From an uncultured Peptoniphilus sp. (GTDB taxonomy: Bacteria > Bacillota > Clostridia > Tissierellales > Peptoniphilaceae), in NCBI GenBank assembly GCA_902488455.1, contig CABTWG010000024.1, positions 1 to 16,508 of the forward strand: a DNA stretch of 16,508 bases. Reading direction: 5' to 3'. This document shows, piece by piece, positions 7,051-16,100 of this stretch. The position numbers and the translations under genes are program-made. The notes below the pieces were generated by a model, which saw only the letters and a program-made list of their open reading frames with translations, was not told the origin of the DNA and did no database searches. Numbering within the stretch: position 1 is the stretch's first letter; each line of letters begins with the position of its first letter.

Positions 7051-8490
7051 ATGGAAAATAAAAAATTAAAACCAACAACTTTACAAGCGGTTTCGCCGTT
7101 AGTTGTCATGATTGTACTTCTTACCATTGGTGTAGGATTTATGAAACTTCGTGCTGAACCGATTATTTTAATCTGTGCTACTTTTGCTGCCATTATCGCG
7201 CAAAGGCTAGGATATACTTGGGACGAACTTCAAAAGGGAATCATCGAGAAGATCTCATCAGCGTTACCTGCTACCTTAATTCTTTGGTCTGTGGGGCTAC
7301 TTATCGGATCTTGGATGTTTTCCGGAACTGTTCCTATGATCATCTACTACGGAGTAGAGCTTATCAACCCTAGATTTCTATATGTTACTGCATTTTTAAT
7401 CACTGCTGTACTTTCAACAGTGACCGGTACTTCTTGGGGATCTGCTGGTACTATTGGTGTGGCTATTATGGGTATCGCTCAAGGTCTTGGAATGAGCCTT
7501 CCAATTACTGCTGGAGCCGTAGTTGCTGGTTCTTATTTCGGGGATAAATTATCACCGTTTTCAGACACGACAAACTTGGCGCCACTTGCTGCTGGTTCAG
7601 AACTCTATGAACATATTAAACATATGCTTTACACCACTGTTCCTGCATCTATCGCTGCAATAATTGTGTACTTAGTTGTAGGTCTATCCGCAGAATCTAG
7701 TTCAGCAAGCACAGAATCTGTTAGCATAATTCAAAATCAATTATCTGGAATCTACAATTGGAGTTTCATTCTTATTATTCCGGTGGTGATTATGGTTGTC
7801 GGATCTATTATGAAGTTTCCAACTCTTCCAACCATGGTCATAAATTCACTTATATCTGTGGTGATTGGTGTATTTGTACAAGGATTCACACTTAAGAATG
7901 GATTTATCTCCATGATTAACGGTTTTAACGTAACTATGTCAAACTTCGACGGAGAGGTTTTAAAAGACATTACGACTCTTATTAATAGAGGTGGGGCAGT
8001 ATCTATGACCACAACAACGGTACTTGTTTTCTGTTCAATGGGATTTGCAGGTATTATGTCCACTTCTGGTATGCTTGACGTAGTTCTTGAAGCTATACTA
8101 AAGAGGGTGAAGACTGCATTTGGAGTTATCCTTTCTACAATTGCATCTTGCTTTACCGTTGCATTTGTTACAGGTAACTCATATCTATCAATCCTAATCC
8201 CAGGAGAACTATTTAGAAAGATTTATCTAGAAAGAAATCTCCATCCTAAGAACCTTTCAAGAACTCTTGAAGACTCAGGTACTGTGCTTGTGCCACTTAT
8301 TCCATGGTCAGCTGCAGGTGCATACATGACTGCGACCCTTGGTGTTGACACATTGGCATACCTACCTTGGGCAGTTCTAAACTACATGGGAATCGTCTTT
8401 GCAATTATTCTAGCTATGACGGGTATAGGTATTACTAAGATAACCGATGAAGAAAAAGAAAAGTTTTTAATTGCGGAAGGTGAAAAATAA
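7051..8490 (+). CDS. nhaC: NhaC-family Na+/H+ antiporter or related amino-acid exchanger
   Basis: Polytopic membrane carrier of 479 residues, typical of the NhaC (ion transporter superfamily) group. Hydrophobic segments run from about residue 14 to 465. Family hallmarks are TGTSWGSAGTIG (125-136) and GSYFGDKLSPFSDTTNLAP (160-178) in the first half. The second half carries the corresponding TGNSYLSILIPGELFRK and LEDSGTVLVPLIPWSAAGAY segments, reflecting the internal duplication of the family. The start is set by GGGAGG 5 bases upstream. The stop codon overlaps the iadA start by one base (TAATG), so the two proteins are probably made together. NhaC itself exchanges Na+ for H+, but some relatives exchange organic or amino acids (for example malate/lactate in MleN). 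Coupling to IadA makes an aspartate- or peptide-related substrate possible, but the sequence does not settle it. Confidence 0.85.
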   Translation: MENKKLKPTTLQAVSPLVVMIVLLTIGVGFMKLRAEPIILICATFAAIIAQRLGYTWDELQKGIIEKISSALPATLILWSVGLLIGSWMFSGTVPMIIYYGVELINPRFLYVTAFLITAVLSTVTGTSWGSAGTIGVAIMGIAQGLGMSLPITAGAVVAGSYFGDKLSPFSDTTNLAPLAAGSELYEHIKHMLYTTVPASIAAIIVYLVVGLSAESSSASTESVSIIQNQLSGIYNWSFILIIPVVIMVVGSIMKFPTLPTMVINSLISVVIGVFVQGFTLKNGFISMINGFNVTMSNFDGEVLKDITTLINRGGAVSMTTTTVLVFCSMGFAGIMSTSGMLDVVLEAILKRVKTAFGVILSTIASCFTVAFVTGNSYLSILIPGELFRKIYLERNLHPKNLSRTLEDSGTVLVPLIPWSAAGAYMTATLGVDTLAYLPWAVLNYMGIVFAIILAMTGIGITKITDEEKEKFLIAEGEK

Positions 8491-9614
8491 TGTTTTTAAT
8501 TAAAAATGCCAACATTGTTGGCGAAGGTTTAAAAAATATACTAGTTGCAAGCGATAAAATCGAAAAGATCTTCGATGGGGACTCTAACTATCCAGTTGAC
8601 GAAGTCTATGATGCAGAGGGCAAGACTCTAATTCCTGGACTTATCGATCAACACATCCACATCACTGGTGGAGGTGGCGAAGGCGGATTCAATACGAGGG
8701 TACCAGAAATTGGACTTTCAAAATTAATCGAAGCTGGAATCACCACAGTGGTTGGACTTTTGGGAACAGATTCTGAAACTAGAAGCGTAGAAAATCTAGT
8801 GGCAAAGTCTCTTGCCCTTACCAAAGAAGGTATAAAGACCTACTCACTTACAGGTTCTTACGCATATCCTAGCCCGACAATCACAGGTTCAGTTAAGACG
8901 GATATTGTATTTGTAGATCAACTTATCGGAGTTAAAATTGCTGCAAACGACCATAGAGACTCATGCCTTGATTACAAAGAACTTCAAAGAATTGGAGCAG
9001 AGGCGAGGGTTGCAGGAATGATCTCTGACAAAAGTGGTCACGTGACCATCCATATGGGCGGAGGCAAATTCTACTTCGACCAAATAAATGACGCACTAGA
9101 ACATTCGAACTTACCAATAACAATATTTAGACCGACTCACGTAAATAGGGACAAAAAACTGTACGAAGAAGCATTGAATTTTGCAGAAAGAGGCGGATAT
9201 ATCGATCTAACCTCAGGTATGAATAAGTACATGGCAGATTCCAAGGCTTACCAATTGGCAAAGGAAAGAAATGTCTTAGACAGAATCACATTCTCATCAG
9301 ATGGATTCGGATCTTGGTCCAACTATGACGAAGAAGGAAATCTCATAGAAATGGGATACTCTCCAGTTGACACAGGTATGAAAGCCATAAGAGAAATAGT
9401 TCAGTCAGGAGAGAGTTTAGAAGAAGCGATCAAACCATTTACATCAAACGCAGCCAAAGTTCTAAAACTTGATAAGGAAGTAGGATTTGTAAAAGAAGGA
9501 TATATCGCAAACCTAGTACTATTAAACGAAGACTTGGAGATTGAAACAGTTATGTCTCAAGGACAATTTATGATGAAGAATGGTGAGAGATTAAGAAAAG
9601 GAACCTATGAATAA
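8490..9614 (+). CDS. iadA: Isoaspartyl dipeptidase (beta-aspartyl peptidase) IadA
   Basis: Cytoplasmic zinc amidohydrolase that cleaves beta-aspartyl (isoaspartyl) dipeptides, which arise from damaged Asp/Asn residues and resist ordinary peptidases. The family's key residues, as recalled for E. coli IadA, are all present with a near-constant offset. Metal ligands are H55 and H57 (in DQHIH), K149 (the carboxylated lysine, GVKIA), H188 (TIHMG), H217 (PTHVN) and D271 (SSDGFGS). Catalytic or substrate-binding counterparts are E64 (GGGGE), Y124, R156 and R220. The 374-residue length is normal. The ATG overlaps the last base of the nhaC stop codon, and AAGGTG (8477-8482) lies inside the nhaC end. 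An intrinsic terminator follows 15 bases after the stop. Codons shift toward A-ending in the second half. Identification is firm; the cellular source of its substrates is inferred to be imported peptides. Confidence 0.95.
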   Translation: MFLIKNANIVGEGLKNILVASDKIEKIFDGDSNYPVDEVYDAEGKTLIPGLIDQHIHITGGGGEGGFNTRVPEIGLSKLIEAGITTVVGLLGTDSETRSVENLVAKSLALTKEGIKTYSLTGSYAYPSPTITGSVKTDIVFVDQLIGVKIAANDHRDSCLDYKELQRIGAEARVAGMISDKSGHVTIHMGGGKFYFDQINDALEHSNLPITIFRPTHVNRDKKLYEEALNFAERGGYIDLTSGMNKYMADSKAYQLAKERNVLDRITFSSDGFGSWSNYDEEGNLIEMGYSPVDTGMKAIREIVQSGESLEEAIKPFTSNAAKVLKLDKEVGFVKEGYIANLVLLNEDLEIETVMSQGQFMMKNGERLRKGTYE

Positions 9615-9629
9615 ATAAAATAATTTTAG

Positions 9630-9658
9630 ACTTGTCTCTTATCGAGGCAAGTTTTTTA
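9630..9658 (+). terminator. Intrinsic terminator of the nhaC-iadA operon
   Basis: ACTTGTCTC (9630-9638) pairs with GAGGCAAGT (9644-9652) with one T-G wobble and a 5-base loop, followed by TTTTTATT. Confidence 0.85.
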
Positions 9659-10076
9659 TTTTTTGAAAATGTAAAATTTAATAAATTTTCAAGATAAATT
9701 TCAAGTATTAAAAAAGATAAAATAAAAAATCTATTGTAAAATTTGATTAGCAAAGTAGTTAATTGAAATATATAAAATTTCCTTGAAAGTGTTTTTTTTT
9801 AATAGTTTATAACTAAAAAAGTATTATGAAAAAAATAAATAAATTTTTACAATTAAAATTATAAAAAAATTTCACATACATTACTTGATAAATATACATA
9901 AAAACAATGTCAATCAGTTGTGAAAGAAGTGTGAAATAATTAGAATAAAGATGTTCAGAAAATCATCTGCGGTGGAGGGCGGTCAGATACAGTATTTTAG
10001 CGGACTCAATAACAGAATTTCAATTCTTTATTTTCACATAATTTTAAAATAAAGTACATATTTAAGCTTTACTCGC
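9659..10076. other. AT-rich gap before the protease, with one GC-richer patch
   Basis: No supported gene is seen. Most of it is A/T runs, including nine T residues at 9792-9800. Around 9964-10012 the composition changes abruptly (TGCGGTGGAGGGCGGTCAGA and following bases), with no hairpin or repeat that I can match. An ATG at 9951 opens a 33-codon frame ending at 10052, but it has no ribosome binding site and no recognisable product. The patch may be part of an upstream regulatory region or a decayed insertion. Confidence 0.45.
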
Positions 10077-10105
10077 TTTACAGTAAAAAACGCATATGTT
10101 ATAAT
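10077..10105 (+). promoter_or_regulatory. Predicted sigma-A promoter of the SLH protease
   Basis: TTTACA (10077-10082) and a perfect TATAAT (10100-10105) are separated by 17 bases. AGGAGG (10126-10131) lies 5 bases before the ATG at 10137. The spacer contains no long homopolymer, so any switching is expected in the coding tract rather than at the promoter. Confidence 0.8.
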
Positions 10106-10136
10106 ATTTGTATCGTTTGCACAATAGGAGGTAATT

Positions 10137-13100
10137 ATGAAAAAACGATTCATAGCTTTATTTTTAGCACTCGTAATGGTTATGACATCTCTACCTCTAG
10201 CTGGATTTGCAGCTACAGGCACAGATAGTCGTGCACTTACAGAGCTAATGGCACAGGCGGAAGAGGCTTTAAAAAATGATAAAGGCGAGCACACTTTTAT
10301 CGTTCAAGTAAAAGACCCTTCCGCTTTTTCAAATAGTAGAAGAAATAGCAGAAGTGCATCTCAAAAAAATGAGTGGGGGGGGTCAAAGAACTCTCTAAAT
10401 AGCACTGTTGACGAGAATGTTATTGATGCTAGACTTGCATCTCAAGATAGACTTCTAGATGAAATTCTTGGATCAAGTAACACCGCTAAGAAACAATCAA
10501 GAAGTATGTTTTCTACTTTTAGTCAAAAACAAACTTCTGAAAAAATTGTCACTACTTATAATAATAGAAATAACATTAGGCATTATAGAGCCGTTATTAA
10601 CGGTTTTTCTCTAAAGATGACTTATGCCGAAGCTAAAAGAGTAGCTCAACTTCCAAATGTTGAAAGAGTTTCTCTTTCTCTAGATTATAAAGTTACTCCA
10701 TCTATGATTCACAGTCGTGAAATTGTTCATTCTCAAATTGCTAATGACAGAGGATACGATGGAAAGGGAAGAGTAGTTGCTATACTTGATACTGGTATTG
10801 ACATTGCTCACCCTGATTTAAGACTTGATGATGGTGCAGAAGCATGGGTTCATTATACTGAAGATAAGATGAAAGAAACCATAACTACTAATCGTTTAGC
10901 AGGTAAATTTGCAAATCTTAAAGTTCCATATATCTACAACTATGCTGATAAAAATTTCAATATGGTTACTAAAGATGCGAACCATGGTCAACATATTGCT
11001 GGTACTATCGCAGGTAATGGACTTAAAAAAGATGGCGATATCGAAAAACAAGGAGTTAGAGGTGTAGTTCCTAATGCACAAATACTTGCCATGAGAGTAT
11101 TTGGAGCTGGTGCTGGACTTACTGGAACTGATGTATATGTAAATGCAGTTGACGATGCTGTACTACTTGGAGCAGATTCTATAAATATGTCCCTTGGATC
11201 TTATTCTGGTCCTGCAACAGGAGATGCTGTTATGGACGAAGTAGTTGATAGAGCAAATGCAGCAGGTTCTATTGTAGTTTTCGCTGGAGGAAATGACGGT
11301 TTTTCTATGTCAGGTAAAGGCGAAACTGGATCAGATATGATGGATTATGCAACTCTAGGATCACCAGGAGCATCTAAGAATGTATTTACCGTTGCTTCTT
11401 ATAACAATTCTAAGCTTATAAGAGATCCATATAAAGTAAAAATTGATGGTAAAGAATTTGAAGCTTATCCATCTGATCCTTATGTAAAAGGAACATTGGA
11501 ATATGGCAAGGAATATGAAGTTGTAGATTGCGGTCTTGGACTTGTAAATGCTGATGAAAATAAAGATGATTTTGCAGGAAAAGATCTAAATGGTAAAATT
11601 GCTCTTATTCAAAGAGGAGGAAGTCCTTTCTCAGAAAAGATTAATAATGCAGCGGACAGAGGAGCTGTTGCAGTAATAATGGGCAACAACTCATATGATG
11701 GAGCAGGTAGACCATTTACAATGTCTCTTGGAGAAGTTACTCCAAAAGCACCTGCTGTTCTAATTCACTTAGATGAATATAATACAGTTAAAGCAAAGGT
11801 TGCAGAAGGCAAGACTGCACAAATATTAAGTCTTGGTAAAGGTTACTATGATTCACCGGTTGCAGGTAGAATTTCTGATTTCTCATCTTGGGGACCAACC
11901 CCTGATCTAGGTTTAAAACCAGAAATTTCAGCACCTGGTGGAGATATAAGATCTACAGATAATACACAACCTAATGGTGGAAAAGATTATGTTTACATGA
12001 GCGGTACTTCTATGGCTACACCTCATGTGGCTGGTGGAATAGTTGCGGTAAATGCAATGCTAAAGGCTCATCCAGAAATTAAATTTACAGTGGCAGAAAA
12101 AAGTGCTCTTATAAAGGCAATTCTTATGAATACTGCAACTGTAATAGAAGTTCCTGGTACAAGTGGAAAACTATTCTCCGTTAGACTACAAGGTGCAGGT
12201 CTTATGGATTTAACACACGCTACAAATCCAAATGTGGTTACAGTAGTAGATGCTAAAGAAGGTAGTACATCTAAAGATGAACCTAAGGTTGAATTAAAAC
12301 AAATAGATAGAACTGAACTTCCATTTAGTTTAAATCTTAAGAATTACACAGCTAAAGATGTAACTTATGATGTAAGTTATGTAGTACAAACTGATTTATT
12401 AAAAGCTGATGGAAAGCTTTCATTGAATACAGATACTTATGAACCTTTTGAACTTGGAAAAGGAGAATTGGGAACTGTAACTGTATCTGGAAATGGAGTT
12501 CAAAAATTTGATAAAACTATTGGCTTTGATGGAAATAAAGTAGCAGATAAATTCCCTAATGGATACTTTGTAGACGCATTTGTAATATTTACACCAAAAG
12601 ATACTACTTACCCTACACTTTCAGTTCCAATGCTTGCTTTTAAAGGCGACTGGGAAAATGGAGTACCTATCTTTGAAGAATATATTGACAAATTTGATTT
12701 AGAAAACAAGAGACCATATTGGCTAGAACAAGAATTTACAGTATATGAAAATGACAAAGTTGTACTAAATAAAGAAAAGCTAGATGGTTTTATCGGAGAT
12801 GAAATCGATGCAACTATGCTTGTATCAAATGTAGGAGATAAGATTTCAAGAGCTCTTCAATTAGATACAATAGGAAGAAATATTGAAACTCGTGAATTTA
12901 CTGGTAATTTTGCATTCAGTCCAAATGGCGATGGAATTCAAGATAAAGTTACTTTTAAAGGAGTATTTTTAAGAAACTATTCTGATTTCAAAGTAGAAAT
13001 CTTAAAAGATGGACAAGTTATAAAGACTATCTCTAACACATATAGAGCTGACGGTAGAAAGACTGCTGGAACAGTTAATATGGATCCTAACAACTATGTA

Positions 13101-16100
13101 AAAGCTAGAATGGAATCTCAATGGACTTGGGATGGTAATAATGAAGTTGGAACAAAGGTTGCAGAAGGAAAATATGAAATTAGAGTTTCTGCAAGAATAA
13201 ATGACAATGAAAAGGCTAAGCCACAAAATCTTACAAGAGAAATAACGATTGATAACACAAAACCTGTGGTTTCTGATTTAAAATCAACCTTTGCAAATGC
13301 CAAGACCAAAATCTCAGTTAAGGCAGAAGATATTGGTTCAGGAATACAAACTGTACTTTTAATATATAAAGACAAGGACAACAAAGGTAATGAAATAACA
13401 GTTTCTAAACCACTTACAGCTTCACAAAATGGAGAGTATAGCTTAGAATTTGATGGACAAATTAATCTTGACGGATCATTTATAAGAGCATTTGACTGGG
13501 CAGGAAACACAACAGATGTTAAATTTACAGATACTAAAAATATAGGTAAAGTAGAAATAGTAAAAGAAAATAAAGAAGATGCTACAGATATACCTACAAA
13601 CGAAGTAGAAATCTATGCAGTGGATAATAAGGATGAAATAACTGGAGAAGCATTAGATGCAAATAATCTTCCAGTAGGCAAGTACAAAGCTGTTATGAAA
13701 GATTATCCAGCAGGATACGAAGTAACTATTGAACCTGAAACATTTGAAATTACAGCAGACGTAAATGAAGCAAAAGTAAAAGTTAATTTCAAGAAAATTG
13801 CAGATACAAATGAATATGGAAAATTACTTGTAAATCTTAGATTCCCAGCAGATTATAATGGAAATATAAGACTTGTAGCAGTATCTAAAGATGGAAAAGA
13901 AATAGCACTTGAAAATAAGAATAGTTGGGATTTATTTGCATACGGAGCTAAGCTTCCAGCAGGAGACTACACAATCAAGGCTATTGGTGAAGGATCAGAC
14001 CCAGTACAAGTAATTGGACCTACAAATGTGAGAATCCTTCCACAAGGAAACCATGAAATTACACTTCAAGTTGCTTTTGTTGGATCATTTACTATTCCAA
14101 TCTATATAGTATCAAAAGATAAAGATGCTATCGAAAACTTTATTAATCCAGAGGACATTGAAGTTGTACCTTATGACGGCGGACAAGATATCGTAGTTAA
14201 AAACATTGATAAATACTTTAGAATTATTCATAAACAAACAGGAATTGAACTAAAGGATATGGATGTAAATATAATAGATAAAGTAAACACTGCATATAGA
14301 GTTTGGTACGATGTAAATGAAGCATCTGAATTTAAAGAAATTGATTTAAAAATACCGGCTCCAGTTGGAGATTATAGTGTAGAAGTTATAAACAAAGACT
14401 TTGAAAAATATCTAATTTTAAATAATCCTATAGATACAAAATCAGTTCCATGGAAAGAATCAAATGATAATTTCAAAGGTTCAGAAATTATAGTAAAAGA
14501 CCCATATGTATTTGGAAATATAACTGTAACCCAAGAAATAATAGGAAGCGATGAAAAAGTTACTAATGTTGTAGAAGTATATGATTCAAGAGGAAATCTT
14601 GTAAAACCTACAGGAGAACTTACTTGGGCAGGTCTTGGAGAAGATGATTATACTGTAGTAACCTATGCAAAAGATGGAATTACTCCAGAAACCAAGAGTA
14701 CAGTTGTAAGTATTTTTAAAGGAAATGAAGATGAGAAAGTTCACTTTAGATACAGTGACTTAAATAAGCTTCCTAACCCAAGGAAAGCATCTCTAGCAAT
14801 AGGAATGTATGGCGATAAGCTTCCTGATGACGAAGAAGTTAAATTTATCCTAACTCCTGTAAATGGTAGCCAAGCCACAACATTAACTCTAACTAAAGCA
14901 GAATTAGAAAATGTAAAACAATTCGTTGTAAATCAAGGCGGATACAACATAGAAATAATTCTACCTCCAGGATATGATTTAGAATCATTCTTCTTCAGTG
15001 GAGAAGATTTTAGAAATATAATCGACAAATTTACAGATAATAGAACTAAGGTAAACCTAACCATTGATGGTGGATTTACAGAATTTGAAATCTCAATAGC
15101 TAAGAGAGAAAAAATATTGAACAGTGTAGAAATAAAATCTACAGGACTTCCTGAAGGAAAACTTGTAAAATATACTTTAACTAAAGATGGAAAAGCATTT
15201 ACAAGCATAAATGGTATCTTCAGAGGTCTAGAACCAGGTAGTTATACTCTAACAGTTGAAGCTCCAGATGGATACAAAGTAAAGACAGCTCCAACAGAAA
15301 TTATAGTAGTTGCTGATGATACTAAAGAAGAAACAGTTTCATTTGAACCTGTTGAATTTGCACAAGTGCCAGATCGTAAAGTGGATAAGAGAGCTCTTGA
15401 AGCAGAAGTAAATAAAGAAGAAGATGTCAAAGCTTCTGATGCTTATAAATATGCAGAAAAATCTTTGCAAGAAGCATATGAACAAGCACTTAAAGCAGCT
15501 AAGGCAGTACTTGAAAGTAACAATGCAACTCAAGAAATAGTAAATGAAAGATTAGAAACATTAAAATCTGCAAGGGAAGCACTAAACGGAGTTAAACCTG
15601 AACCGAAGCCAGAAGAACCAGAAAAACCTATAGTACCTGGACCAATAGGTCCAATAGGTGGAGGAGACTGGAGATATCCACAACAACCGTTAGTAAATTA
15701 TTTCTCACCAAGTACAACTAAAAAGGAAACTAAACCAGTAGCACCAGAAGCTAAGTATGGATTAGAAATACCAGCTCCATACCTAAACCCTAAATTCACA
15801 GACGTGCCAGCAGATTTGGCGACAGCAGTAGAATTCTTGGCAACTAGAGGAATCATGGTAGGTACAAGCGAGACAACATTTAGTCCAAACTCATCAATGA
15901 CTAGAGCGATGGTAGTAGCAACACTTTATAGAATTTCAGCAGATAAGAACTTCACAAAAGTAGAAAAACCATTTACAGATGTAAAATCTTCAGACTGGTT
16001 CTATGAAGCAGTACTATGGGCTAAAGAAAATGGAATAGTTGCAGGATACGAAGAAGGCGACTTCAGACCGAATAAAAACGTATCAAGACAAGAGTTTGCA

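Noticed and set aside
7752..8063. A 103-codon open frame on the minus strand inside nhaC.
   Set aside because: The nhaC frame is clearly coding and the antisense frame has no ribosome binding site or recognisable product.
9670..9700. Possible CodY-type box near AATTTTCAAGATAAATTTC.
   Set aside because: Only the first half matches the consensus palindrome, and the position is just after the iadA terminator, far from the protease promoter.
9792..9800. Nine-T run considered as a promoter-length switch for the protease.
   Set aside because: It lies almost 280 bases upstream of the -35 box and not in the promoter spacer, and such T runs are expected in DNA this AT-rich.
9951..10052. A 33-codon open frame starting at ATG 9951.
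   Set aside because: There is no ribosome binding site, the frame is short, and the peptide matches no family I can name; a faint resemblance to ribosomal protein S15 did not hold when aligned.
13118..13510. A 130-codon open frame on the minus strand.
   Set aside because: It lies entirely inside the protease gene on the opposite strand and lacks family features; it is a shadow of the real frame.
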